Below are positions 42,195 through 51,771 of a DNA stretch of 64,000 nt, one piece after another; the first letter of the stretch is position 1; each line of letters begins with the position of its first letter. Position numbers and translations under genes: made by a program. The stretch covers positions 2,232,001 to 2,296,000 of the forward strand of contig NZ_CP101134.1 in assembly GCF_024296865.1 (NCBI RefSeq), written 5' to 3'. The stretch is from Sphingobacterium sp. LZ7M1. GTDB lineage: Bacteria; Bacteroidota; Bacteroidia; Sphingobacteriales; Sphingobacteriaceae. The notes beneath the pieces are model-generated. The model did no database searches and was not told the DNA's origin. It saw nothing but the letters and a program-made list of their open reading frames with translations.

Positions 42195-44384
42195 ATGCAA
42201 CTTCGACTTTTTACTATACTCTTTTTATGCTTTCTGGGCTTGAACAGTAAAGCTGAATCCTATCCTGAGGTGGTATTTGATAATAGTTTGGTGAAAGGAA
42301 CTTATGCCCGCAGTATCGTTAATTATTCGGGCGATAGTTGGGTGGAGAATGTCCAAAAAAACCTTTTGGTTTCGGACAGCTTATTTTTTACTCCTGGGAA
42401 TGCGCTTTCCCTAAAATACATTTCCTCTGAAATGGGAGATTGGGATGTGCTGATCAAGTATAGTAGGCAGAAATTTCACTATCGGGTGTCCTTCGATGAT
42501 ATCCTGAGCCTAAAGATCTTTGTAGGTTCCGCTGGTACAAAAGCTGAAAACTTACCTTCCATCTCTATCCAACAAGGGATGAATCAATCAGTTTCTATCC
42601 CATTGGGAGATTATATCGAAGATTATAACCATAGCAGTTGGATGAGCGTGAAGATTCCACTGAAGGAATTTGCAGGCTTGAATATTGATCATAATATCTC
42701 TGGGATTATACTTAGGCAACATCACTCCAGTGAGGTTACCAATCAATTATTTCTGGATCAGATAGAATTCCTTCCTACAAAATATTCAGAGGCTCCCTTG
42801 ACATCCAATGCGGTATTATCCAAAGCTACTGCTTATGGGAAGCATGTTGACCTACAATGGCAGGTTCCCCTGACACCTAGTATCCGCTATGTTAAAATCT
42901 ATCGCTCCTTGGACAACAAAGAATTTAAAGCAGTGGCCATCCGACCAACCTATATGCTGAGGAGCTTGGACTATGTGCCAGTTTTAGATAAGAAATATTA
43001 TTATAAGATTGCCTGGGTGGACTACAACTACCGTGAATCTCCATTTTCAGAAGTGCTAGAGGTAGAACCCAAACAGCTTAATGAAGATCAGTTATTGGAT
43101 CTGATCCAACTTGCCAACGTAAATTATTTCGTTGAGAATTACGATATCAATTCAGGAATGTACATGCCCTATCGCATGAAAGATAAGGCAGTGGTTTCTG
43201 TTCGTGAAACCGGAGGTGCCATGTTGAGCATGTTGGTGGGTGTAGAGAAAGGATTTGTAAGCAAAGCATTGTTCCTAAGTCGGGTTAAACGGATTGTAGG
43301 TTTTTTGGGTAAGGCCCAAAACAATAAAGGCTTCTTTCCTGCTTATTTTGATGGTAGAAAAGGACTGCCCTTATATCTAGACGATATTCCACGTTATGAC
43401 GTGCAAGCCACGAGTTCCTTGATGGAAGCCTTATTGGTCATCCGTCAGTACCTGACCACCGATGCTGCAGATGAAAATAAGTTACGCGCGGATATTACCC
43501 AGTTGTGGGAAAGATTGGATTGGAGAGGAGTGACCTTGCCGTCTGATCCATTGGTGTTAAGGTCAGCAATCGATATGGTAGATGAATATTTTACCTTTGA
43601 TCCCTTGGTTGGTATCAATGGAGGCCTAAATGCCTACATGTTAGCCATTGCTTCAACAAAATCTAGCTTGCCACCTGAGGCCTTTGCCAACGCTTTAAAA
43701 TATAGATTTGAAAAGCCAAGGGGAAGAAATTCGATCCGACGGATGGGCACCGATCATGAATCCAATTTAGGAGATTCCGTTAATCTGATGATGGATGCTG
43801 AAAAGGTATTGATTTCCGTTCCTGGGCAGGATTCCATATTTAAAGTGGCTTCAGCGCATGATACCCTGATGTACGGTATCAAACTTCCATTCGGAAACTA
43901 TACCACGAGTCTATTGGATATGTACAGGCCTTTTAATACGATCAACCCGAATCTAAGTAAGGTAGGAGAGTATGACCTGAAATCAGTTCTCCAAAAATAT
44001 ACACAAGTGGCTAAACGCAGGGATAATGAGATTGGCGTAGGTACTTCAAATTCTGATATTTGGGGATTCTATCAATATAGAGATAGTATTGGTACTTTCC
44101 GGATCAATCCGGCCATAGCGATTTCGTCCATGTTTTTGGATGAGAGCCGTTCTAAGCGTTCCATGTATGCCATGTACAATCAATTTGGAGAATACCTCTT
44201 TACCGAATATGGTTTTAGAGCATGGATGGATTTGCGGACAGATGATGTTTCTGATGAGTATATTGCCAACAACCAATCCAACCTTGCCATCCTGTTGGAG
44301 AACGCCAGAACAGGGCTGATCTGGAACTTATATCAGGCAATTCCAGAAATCAGATCTGCGGAACAAAGAATCTTCAAGAAGTGA
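42195..44384 (+). CDS. secreted glycoamylase-like / GH144-related protein
   Basis: The ATG at 42195 (MQLRLF) gives a signal peptide; an upstream TTG is less likely. The ~729-residue protein has an N-terminal carbohydrate-binding-like region (about 20-200), an FN3-like module (about 210-290, VDLQWQVP...VKIYRSLD), and a C-terminal alpha-barrel of the glycoamylase type. The latter contains RETGGAMLSMLV, NNKGFFPAYFDG and SDIWGFYQYRDS. Relatives hydrolyse beta-1,2-glucan or other glucans. The substrate here is not certain, and the family call is by pattern. Confidence 0.6.
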   Translation: MQLRLFTILFLCFLGLNSKAESYPEVVFDNSLVKGTYARSIVNYSGDSWVENVQKNLLVSDSLFFTPGNALSLKYISSEMGDWDVLIKYSRQKFHYRVSFDDILSLKIFVGSAGTKAENLPSISIQQGMNQSVSIPLGDYIEDYNHSSWMSVKIPLKEFAGLNIDHNISGIILRQHHSSEVTNQLFLDQIEFLPTKYSEAPLTSNAVLSKATAYGKHVDLQWQVPLTPSIRYVKIYRSLDNKEFKAVAIRPTYMLRSLDYVPVLDKKYYYKIAWVDYNYRESPFSEVLEVEPKQLNEDQLLDLIQLANVNYFVENYDINSGMYMPYRMKDKAVVSVRETGGAMLSMLVGVEKGFVSKALFLSRVKRIVGFLGKAQNNKGFFPAYFDGRKGLPLYLDDIPRYDVQATSSLMEALLVIRQYLTTDAADENKLRADITQLWERLDWRGVTLPSDPLVLRSAIDMVDEYFTFDPLVGINGGLNAYMLAIASTKSSLPPEAFANALKYRFEKPRGRNSIRRMGTDHESNLGDSVNLMMDAEKVLISVPGQDSIFKVASAHDTLMYGIKLPFGNYTTSLLDMYRPFNTINPNLSKVGEYDLKSVLQKYTQVAKRRDNEIGVGTSNSDIWGFYQYRDSIGTFRINPAIAISSMFLDESRSKRSMYAMYNQFGEYLFTEYGFRAWMDLRTDDVSDEYIANNQSNLAILLENARTGLIWNLYQAIPEIRSAEQRIFKK

Positions 44385-44438
44385 CATTTTTAATAGTAAT
44401 ATCACTATATTTACAGAATAATAACTTTATAAAAACTC

Positions 44439-44957
44439 ATGAAGCGAATCAACTATTTAACTTTAATTTTTTTAGCGGGTCTTACTTTATTTTCTTGTAA
44501 ACAACAAGCATTGGTTGTGAACCCAGGGGCTGTAGTCAGTCAAGATGGAACCAATGATGGATTGAAAAATGTGAAGAGAGAATTTGAGGACGCGAAGCAG
44601 ACAAATGAAGGTATTTTAGTTTCCATATCATCCGATTTATTGTTCCCGACAAATTCTTCATATTTAACAGATGGAGCAAAAACTGAATTGAGCAAATTGG
44701 TGAAGGTATTGAAGACTTCCAACGCCAGTTCCAAGATCAGAGTTGATGGACATACTGATGCTACAGGTACTCCGGAGTACAATGTTTGGCTGTCAGACAA
44801 GCGTGCAGCTTCAGTGGAGAAGTTTTTGGTAGATGCGGGGATATCTGACGCTCGAATTTCAACAAAAGGTTTAGGCCAGACCAAACCAATTGCTGACAAC
44901 AAAACTCCAGAAGGAAGACAAAAGAACAGAAGAGTAGAAGTGGTGATCTTGAAATAA
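44439..44957 (+). CDS. OmpA-family peptidoglycan-binding lipoprotein
   Basis: The 172-residue protein has a lipoprotein signal (LTLFSC) and a C-terminal OmpA domain (about 60-172) with VDGHTDATGTPEYNVWLSDK and the closing EGRQKNRRVEVVI. The peptidoglycan-contacting Asp and Arg positions are kept. It anchors the outer membrane to the wall, as Pal does. A terminator follows. It is 54 bp after the glycoamylase-like gene. Confidence 0.9.
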   Translation: MKRINYLTLIFLAGLTLFSCKQQALVVNPGAVVSQDGTNDGLKNVKREFEDAKQTNEGILVSISSDLLFPTNSSYLTDGAKTELSKLVKVLKTSNASSKIRVDGHTDATGTPEYNVWLSDKRAASVEKFLVDAGISDARISTKGLGQTKPIADNKTPEGRQKNRRVEVVILK

Positions 44958-44976
44958 AGAACCTCTAAAAATATAT

Positions 44977-45012
44977 AAAAACGCAGTCCGCAGTAAATGG
45001 GCTGCGTTTTTT
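44977..45012 (+). terminator. intrinsic terminator after the OmpA lipoprotein
   Basis: AAAACGCAG pairs with CTGCGTTTT (9 bp) and is followed by further T residues. Confidence 0.8.
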
Positions 45013-45224
45013 GTTTGCTGGAATTTGATAGGTTGCTAATTTATTAATTGATCGATATGGAAAGCTAAAATTGCAAAATGACTTTTTAAAAACAGAGCTT
45101 TGCCTTTAAAATCCTAGTTTAGATTTACTTAAAGAATTGGAGATTTTAGTTCCTAGAATTTGGGAGTTTATTAGGATAATATTAAGTATTTTTGTTAGTT
45201 CAAAGTTTTAGGGAGAAGAGAAAG

Positions 45225-48200
45225 ATGTATATAATTTTTGATACGGAGACTACGGGTTTGCCAAAGCGTTGGGATGCACCAATTACGGATACAGATAACT
45301 GGCCGAGGTGTATTCAGATTGCTTGGCAATTGCACGATGAAATGGGAAGGCTGGTTGAGCATCAGGATTATTTGATCAAGCCGGATGGTTTCAACATTCC
45401 CTATGATTCTGAAAAAATCCATGGTATTTCTACTGAATTGGCAGAATCTGAGGGTATACCCCTGACTGATGTTTTAGTAAAATTCAATGAAGCATTAGCA
45501 AAGGCGAAATTTGTGGTAGGTCAGAATATTGGTTTTGATATCAATATTATGGGCTGTGAATTCTACCGTTATCAGGTGGATAGTCCAATGGCTTCCATGC
45601 AAATCCTTGATACCTGTACGGAAGTCACGGCAGAGCTATTGAAACTGCCCGGTGGTCGTGGTGGCCGATATAAGTTGCCTAACCTAACAGAATTACACAG
45701 TTATCTGTTTGGGGTTCCATTTGCTGAGGCGCACAATGCTACAGCCGACGTGGAAGCAACTACGCGATGCTTTTTTGAGCTGATCAGAAAAGATGTATTT
45801 ACGCCAAGTGATTTACAGGTTGATACCGGCTATTTTGTAGAATTTAGAAAAGAGAATCCTTCCGTTGTTGAATCGGTAGGACTGAAGCATGTCAACCTGA
45901 AGGCGGCCTCTGATGCAATCCGTCAAGAGGAAAGCATGGGGGTTAAAAAGGTTGTCATTGATCCTGAAACGCTAGCTAAATTTGAAGCAGCTGAGTTTGC
46001 CCACTTACATAATCATACCCAATTTTCAGTTTTACAGTCCACAATTTCCATTGATAGCCTGATCCAAGCAGCAGCCAAGCATAAAATGTCGGCAGTTGCC
46101 ATGACGGACCATGGTAATATGATGGGAGCCTTTCACTTTGTTAGCAAGACCTTAGGTCACAATAAGGATGTAGAAGCAAAAATTAAGGAAGCTGAAGAAA
46201 ATGGCGAGACCTATGATGGTCGGATCATCAAACCTATCGTGGGTTGTGAATTCTTTGTATGTGAGAACCGTAAAGACAAAAGCAGAAAAGACAATGGTTA
46301 TCAAATTGTCTTTCTGGCCAAGAACAAAAATGGATATCACAACATGGCAAAAATGGCTTCAGTAGCTTATACTGAAGGATTCTATTATGTGCCGAGGATC
46401 GATAAGGAAACTGTCGAACGCTATAAAGAAGATTTGATCGTTCTTTCAGGTAACCTAAATGGTGAGGTCCCTAGCAAGGTTTTAAATATTGGTGAAGCCC
46501 AAGCAGAAGAAGCGCTGATCTGGTGGAAGGAACAGTTTGGCGAGGATTTCTATATTGAACTGATGCGACATGGTCAGGAGGACGAAAACAGGGTAAATGA
46601 TACCTTGGTCCAACTGGCAGAAAAACATCAGGTGAAGGTAATCGGGACCAACAATACATATTACGTCAATAAAGCTGATGCGCACGCGCACGATATTCTA
46701 TTATGTGTTAAGGATGGTGAAAAGCTCTCTACACCGAAAGGGAGAGGTCGCGGATTCCGATTTGGTTTACCAAACCAAGAATACTATTTCAAATCTGCTG
46801 ATGAAATGAAGCAGGTTTTTAAAGATACACCACATGCCATCATCAATATACAGGAGGTTTTGGATAAGATTGAGATTTATTCCTTGAACAGGGATGTCTT
46901 ACTTCCAAAATTTGAAATCCCTGAACAGTTCCAATCGGAAGAGGATTTGGTTGATGGTGGAAAGCGTGGTGAGAATGCCTTCTTAAGGCACCTGACCTAT
47001 ATCGGTGCGGAGAAACGATATCCTGAGATTACCGATTCCATTCGGGAGCGATTGGATTTTGAATTGGCTACGATTGAGAAAACAGGGTATCCTGGTTATT
47101 TCTTGATCGTACAGGACTTTATTGCTGCCGCCCGTGAAATGGGAGTATCAGTAGGTCCGGGTCGTGGTTCAGCAGCAGGATCTGCCGTTGCCTATTGTTT
47201 GGGGATTACCAATGTAGACCCCATCTTATATGATTTGCTATTTGAGCGTTTCTTGAATCCTGACCGTGTTTCCATGCCCGATATTGATATCGACTTCGAT
47301 GATGAGGGGCGTGGTCGGGTAATGCAATATGTAATCGACAAATATGGAGCATCACAAGTAGCGCAGATCATTACTTATGGAACTATGGCAGCGAAATCTT
47401 CTATCAAGGATACTGCCAGGGTTTTGGATCTTCCACTTTCTGATGCCAATGAAATTGCAAAATTGATTCCCAACTTGAAACTAAGTAAGATCTTCAATCT
47501 GGAAGACAAAGCGCTGAAGGAAGTTTTGCGTAGTGAAGAGTTGGAAGCCGTCAATAAACTGAAGTCTTTGGCTGATGGTGCCGGTATTGAAGCGGAGACC
47601 ATTAAACAGGCTAGGGTCTTGGAAGGATCGATGCGTAATACGGGTATACATGCCTGTGGGGTAATCATCACACCGGATGATATTACGAATTTCGTTCCAG
47701 TATCTTTAGCGAAGGATTCAGATCTATATGTCACCCAATTCGACAACTCGGTCGTTGAAAGTGCGGGTCTGTTGAAGATGGACTTTCTAGGCTTAAAAAC
47801 GTTAACCTTAATCAAGGATACTGTAATCAACGTAAAATTGAGCCATGACATCGATTTGGATCCCGATAATTTCCCTATTGATGATGTAAAGACCTACGAA
47901 CTGTTCCAGAGGGGTGAGACCATTGGTATCTTCCAATACGAGTCTCCAGGGATGCAGAAATATATGAAGGAATTAAAACCGACAGTCTTTGCGGATTTAA
48001 TTGCCATGAATGCATTATATCGTCCAGGTCCGATGGAATATATTCCTAGTTTCGTAAAACGTAAGCATGGAATTGAACCTATCACCTATGACTTGGATGC
48101 CTGTGAGGAATACCTGAGTGAAACCTACGGTATTACGGTTTACCAGGAGCAGGTAATGCTTCTGTCCCAAAAGCTTGCGGGATTCTCAAAAGGTGATGCC

Positions 48201-49646
48201 GACGTTCTCCGTAAGGCGATGGGTAAGAAACAAAAAGCGGTCTTGGATAAGATGAAGCCTAAATTTGTTGCCCAAGCAGAAGCGAATGGACATAGTGCAA
48301 AGGTTTTGGAAAAGATCTGGACTGACTGGGAAGCATTTGCATCCTATGCCTTCAATAAATCCCACTCCACCTGTTATGCCTGGGTCGCCTATCAGACTGC
48401 GTACCTAAAAGCACATTATCCAGCGGAATATATGGCTGCTGTACTTTCCAATAACATGAACGATATCAAACAAGTAACGTTCTTTATGGAAGAGTGTAGG
48501 AGAATGGGTTTAACTGTCTTAGGTCCAGATGTTAATGAGTCGCATTATAAATTTACGGTAAATGATGAAGGGGCTATCCGTTTTGGTATTGGAGCAGTGA
48601 AAGGTGTAGGAGCAGGAGCCGTAGAAACGATTGTAAATAGTAGAACTGATGGTCCGTACAAGTCAATATTTGATTTAGCTAAGCGAGTTGATCTTCGGAT
48701 GATCAATAAGAAAGCATTCGAAAGTTTGGCTTATGCTGGAGGATTTGATTCCTTTTCGGATACCCACCGTGCACAATACTTTTTCTCGGACACCGATAGT
48801 AGTTCGGGGATTGAGAAGGCCATTAAATTTGCTCATAAATTTAAAGAGAATGAGAACTCCGCGCAGGTAAGTTTATTTGGAGCGGGTGGAGCTGTTGAAT
48901 TGCCTGAACCGACCTTGAATCCATGTCCAGCATGGGGATTGATCGAGAAGTTGAAATATGAAAAAGATGTGATCGGAATTTATCTGACCAGTCACCCTTT
49001 GGATAACTATAAATTCGAAATGCGCCATTTCTGTCCAAATAATGTGACAGACCTACAGATGATCAATAAGGTGAAAGCTGCGGAAGTAGAGCAGGAGCTA
49101 TTACTTGAATTTAACCGGATCAAGAACAAGGAGGTTGTTTTAGGAGGGATTGTGGCCTTGGCAAACCATAGGGTTGCCAAATCGGGCAAACCTTTTGGTT
49201 CATTTATTATTGAAGATTATTCAGACTCCTATGAGATCATGGTTTTTGGTGAAGATTATGTGAAATTTAAAGGTTATCTGCAGGAAGGCTATTTTGTCCA
49301 GATCAGGGGATTGGTGCAAGAGCGTTTCAAACAAGTTGGTAACTGGGGATTTGAGCTGAAAGGCATCCAATTGCTATCTGATTTACGCGAAAAGATGGCA
49401 AAAAGCTTTACTATTCAGTTTCCATTGCATATCTTAAATCAGGAATTTGTCAAAACATTAGAAGAGTTAGTGAGTTATACTCAATTAGAAGGACAAGAGG
49501 CAAACTGTCAATTAAAGTTTATGATCATGGATCTTCAGGATGAATTGTCCATTGAAATGCCTGTAAAGCGGAAGAAGATTTTTATCACCAATGAATTTTT
49601 GGATGGATTGGAAGCTTTAGAGAGTGTGCGATATAAATTAAATTGA
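45225..49646 (+). CDS. dnaE: DNA polymerase III alpha subunit with N-terminal exonuclease
   Basis: Start at the ATG at 45225 (MYIIFDTETTG), with a purine-rich GGGAGAAGAG upstream; the TTG at 45192 is rejected. The 1473-residue protein carries an N-terminal DEDDh proofreading exonuclease (D6, E8, GFDIN and HNATAD), a PHP domain from about 257 (HLHNHTQFS, MTDHGNM), and the polymerase core with catalytic MPDIDIDFD near 683-691. The OB-fold region near the C terminus reads GSFIIEDYSDSYEIMVFG. It is the main replicative polymerase. The intact exonuclease fold fused to alpha replaces a separate DnaQ here. Confidence 0.95.
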   Translation: MYIIFDTETTGLPKRWDAPITDTDNWPRCIQIAWQLHDEMGRLVEHQDYLIKPDGFNIPYDSEKIHGISTELAESEGIPLTDVLVKFNEALAKAKFVVGQNIGFDINIMGCEFYRYQVDSPMASMQILDTCTEVTAELLKLPGGRGGRYKLPNLTELHSYLFGVPFAEAHNATADVEATTRCFFELIRKDVFTPSDLQVDTGYFVEFRKENPSVVESVGLKHVNLKAASDAIRQEESMGVKKVVIDPETLAKFEAAEFAHLHNHTQFSVLQSTISIDSLIQAAAKHKMSAVAMTDHGNMMGAFHFVSKTLGHNKDVEAKIKEAEENGETYDGRIIKPIVGCEFFVCENRKDKSRKDNGYQIVFLAKNKNGYHNMAKMASVAYTEGFYYVPRIDKETVERYKEDLIVLSGNLNGEVPSKVLNIGEAQAEEALIWWKEQFGEDFYIELMRHGQEDENRVNDTLVQLAEKHQVKVIGTNNTYYVNKADAHAHDILLCVKDGEKLSTPKGRGRGFRFGLPNQEYYFKSADEMKQVFKDTPHAIINIQEVLDKIEIYSLNRDVLLPKFEIPEQFQSEEDLVDGGKRGENAFLRHLTYIGAEKRYPEITDSIRERLDFELATIEKTGYPGYFLIVQDFIAAAREMGVSVGPGRGSAAGSAVAYCLGITNVDPILYDLLFERFLNPDRVSMPDIDIDFDDEGRGRVMQYVIDKYGASQVAQIITYGTMAAKSSIKDTARVLDLPLSDANEIAKLIPNLKLSKIFNLEDKALKEVLRSEELEAVNKLKSLADGAGIEAETIKQARVLEGSMRNTGIHACGVIITPDDITNFVPVSLAKDSDLYVTQFDNSVVESAGLLKMDFLGLKTLTLIKDTVINVKLSHDIDLDPDNFPIDDVKTYELFQRGETIGIFQYESPGMQKYMKELKPTVFADLIAMNALYRPGPMEYIPSFVKRKHGIEPITYDLDACEEYLSETYGITVYQEQVMLLSQKLAGFSKGDADVLRKAMGKKQKAVLDKMKPKFVAQAEANGHSAKVLEKIWTDWEAFASYAFNKSHSTCYAWVAYQTAYLKAHYPAEYMAAVLSNNMNDIKQVTFFMEECRRMGLTVLGPDVNESHYKFTVNDEGAIRFGIGAVKGVGAGAVETIVNSRTDGPYKSIFDLAKRVDLRMINKKAFESLAYAGGFDSFSDTHRAQYFFSDTDSSSGIEKAIKFAHKFKENENSAQVSLFGAGGAVELPEPTLNPCPAWGLIEKLKYEKDVIGIYLTSHPLDNYKFEMRHFCPNNVTDLQMINKVKAAEVEQELLLEFNRIKNKEVVLGGIVALANHRVAKSGKPFGSFIIEDYSDSYEIMVFGEDYVKFKGYLQEGYFVQIRGLVQERFKQVGNWGFELKGIQLLSDLREKMAKSFTIQFPLHILNQEFVKTLEELVSYTQLEGQEANCQLKFMIMDLQDELSIEMPVKRKKIFITNEFLDGLEALESVRYKLN

Positions 49647-49700
49647 TAGCATATAAAAAAAATAATAGTTGTAAGTAAATAGCATGTATAAGCGATTGCT

Positions 49701-49708
49701 TATATTTG
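49701..49708 (+). promoter_or_regulatory. -7 promoter element of trxA
   Basis: TATATTTG matches TAnnTTTG and lies 40 bp before the trxA ATG. A matching -33 TTTG was not found at the usual spacing. Confidence 0.5.
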
Positions 49709-49747
49709 TGTTCATTTAAATTGTAAAATCATAAAAACATAATCAAA

Positions 49748-50065
49748 ATGGCATTAGAAATTACAGATGGCAACTTTGATGAAGTTGTATTAAAATCAGA
49801 TAAACCAGTACTAATTGACTTTTGGGCAGAATGGTGTGGCCCATGTCGTATGGTAGGTCCATTGGTGGATGAGATTGCAACGGAGTACGAAGGTAAAGCA
49901 GTGGTAGGTAAAGTTAATGTTGATAACAATCCAGATATTTCTGTTCGTTATGGAATCCGTAATATCCCGGCTTTGTTGTTCTTTAAGAATGGTGAGATTG
50001 TTGACAAACAAATCGGTGCTGTTCCAAAATCAGTATTGACTGATAAATTAGAGAAACAACTTTAA
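49748..50065 (+). CDS. trxA: thioredoxin
   Basis: The 105-residue protein is a typical thioredoxin with the redox motif WCGPC (about 29-33), preceded by DFWAEW, and the cis-Pro loop IRNIPALLFF. It reduces disulfides in the cytoplasm. It has its own promoter and a strong terminator. The last ~25 bp of the gene and the terminator are duplicated about 1.1 kb downstream. Confidence 0.97.
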   Translation: MALEITDGNFDEVVLKSDKPVLIDFWAEWCGPCRMVGPLVDEIATEYEGKAVVGKVNVDNNPDISVRYGIRNIPALLFFKNGEIVDKQIGAVPKSVLTDKLEKQL

Positions 50066-50085
50066 GACTAGAAAACAAAATAAGG

Positions 50086-50117
50086 TAGGGCGATTAGAAA
50101 TAATCGCCCTGTTTTTT
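50086..50117 (+). terminator. trxA terminator
   Basis: AGGGCGATTA pairs perfectly with TAATCGCCCT (10 bp, GAAA loop), then T6. Confidence 0.9.
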
Positions 50118-50308
50118 GAACCAGGATTAATGGGATAAGAGGATGGGCCAAGATTTGGATTAAAACCAGGATGGAAAGGATGGGAGGATAGGCCAAGATC
50201 TGGGTTTGAACCAGGAGGGAAAGGATAAGGGGATGGGCCAAGATCTGGGTCTGAACCAAGATGGAAAGGAAGAGAGGATGGGCCAAGATCTGGATTAGAA
50301 CCAGGATA
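50118..50308. repeat. 45-bp minisatellite
   Basis: The phrase AACCAGGAT recurs at 50119, 50164, 50209, 50254 and 50299, a period of exactly 45 bp (15 codons), with units rich in GGGCCAAGATC. Because 45 is a multiple of three, frames on the minus strand stay open and repeat PGSNPDLGPSS-like peptides. That frame reads through the trxA terminator and is probably not a gene. Confidence 0.8.
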
Positions 50309-50319
50309 GGGTAATCTCA

Positions 50320-50906
50320 TTATTTAAAAGTGATACTTTTGATCAGGGTATTGATGTAACTGTGAGCCTTAGTATAGTCAGTCTGGACTGCATAAATTTC
50401 TCCCCAAACGTAATATTTATCTAACTTGTCCTGTATAATAAATGTTTTTGGCCAAGGATGAGTTTTATAATAGGAAATAAGCACGTCAGAGTTTTTTACT
50501 ACCTCTAATTCATAAAAGTAATCATTTGCTCTTGTCATAATTACCGGCATGTCATTCATCCGATTAATTTTTGGAGATAACCCATAGTTCATTTCTTCTA
50601 AATCAAGTTTTAATACATTAGGGGTTATTTTTCTTGAAACAACATTTATGAGCATTCCATCAATTAACCAAAACTCACCAATAATTTCCGAAGCATTTTT
50701 ATAAACTGTAGTGGGATAAATTGATTTAAGCTTTGTATAAGCTATTGAATGGTCAATCCTCGAACTGTTTGGTAGAAGGTTTGTTGTTCCAATATTGGAT
50801 AACGGTTCAACAAATTTACCCTTAATATATGTTTGGGCAAATGATGCATTATTAACTAATAGAGTTAATAATAGAGCATAATAGATTTTAAATAAATTTT
50901 TAACAT
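50320..50906 (-). pseudogene. secreted-protein gene with a homopolymer frameshift
   Basis: The downstream frame (50655 to 50320, 111 residues) is only the C-terminal part. The same frame stays open further upstream and encodes a clear signal peptide (NLFKIYYALLLTLLVNNASF) and more protein, but has no start codon. An ATG at 50906 in another frame would supply the start if the A5 run at 50897-50901 were A6. The repaired product is 195 residues. This may be a pseudogene, a phase-variable switch, or a base-calling error. No family is recognised. Confidence 0.6.
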
Positions 50907-51128
50907 TTTTATTATTTAATTACAGCCCTAAAGTTTGGACGTCCGTCGATTCGAGTAATGCCTTTTCCTGAACCTCTTCAAAATCTCAATCTCTATTCGA
51001 TATTTAGAAGTATGTGCTTCGAATTGAGTTTGTTTTTTATTTGCGCTAAACTATTTCTATTTGGATTCATTTTTTATGGAAATTCCATAAACTTCTTCGG
51101 GAATAACAACTGATGAAGAGAAAGTATT
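50907..51128. other. intergenic remnant
   Basis: No gene recognised. It lies between the frameshifted secreted-protein gene and the copied trxA tail; it is AT-rich with no strong hairpin. Confidence 0.3.
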
Positions 51129-51194
51129 TGATAAATTTGGGAAACAACTTTAAGACTAGAAAACAAAATATGGTAGGACGATTAGAAATAATTG
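51129..51194 (+). repeat. duplicated trxA 3' end and terminator
   Basis: These 66 bp match 50041-50106 with about five differences. They cover the last codons of trxA, the stop, the spacer and the 5' part of the terminator stem. The pair of direct repeats flanks the 1.1-kb accessory segment. Confidence 0.85.
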
Positions 51195-51210
51195 CCAAGA
51201 TTATTTACAC

Positions 51211-51358
51211 CAGAAAAAAGTGGTAACAGGAAGATTTGAACTTTATCCAACAAAAAACAATTATACGTTTATATAATTTGGATAAGTTTTCAGGAAGGAA
51301 AATCCATGTTCATTGGTCCCTAGAACCAAAAAAACAATTTTTAGAGTTATTACGTTAG
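51211..51358 (+). pseudogene. decayed small phage-type gene
   Basis: One frame reads VTGRFELYPTKNNYTFI and then stops. A shift into another frame at about 51272 continues YNLDKFSGRKIHVHWSLEPKKQ and ends at TAG 51358. Together they resemble a small Bacteroidota protein family with RFELYPT...TF..LD...G...VQWS. Two frames and no start indicate a relic. Confidence 0.45.
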
Positions 51359-51771
51359 ACATTCCTCAAGGATTTCCCTCGTTATCCTTCGATCTTTAAC
51401 TATATCTCTTGAGGTCTCTTGTTTGTAATATCTATCCATCTTAAGTTCAACTTGATGGTATATATGAGATTTACAACCTTGAATTCCTTGTAGATGTTGA
51501 ATTTAGAATCAAACTGAAAGGCCTTTCCTAAGTTCTCTTAAATTCTTTAGAATTGTAGAGCTTAATCCTCTTTACTAATAGATCCAACAGCCATTAAGCC
51601 TCCCTGTTTTTTTGAGCGAAAGAACGTCAATGGGTGTCTGCTAATTCCGATTAATTCAAGATAGGATGGTCACAGAAAAACATTGCAAATATTATAACGA
51701 ACATTGACTTTAAATAATATTCTTATTATCTATATTTTTATTAATTTTAATGTAGTAACTAGCATTTAATA
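51359..51771. other. non-coding stretch
   Basis: Nothing recognised in 413 bp. Only short frames occur on either strand. The last 100 bp are extremely AT-rich and probably contain the promoter of the 325-residue gene. Confidence 0.35.

Noticed and set aside
50048..50320. 90-codon minus-strand frame with a 15-residue repeat
   Set aside because: It reads through the trxA terminator into trxA; open only because the 45-bp period is a codon multiple.
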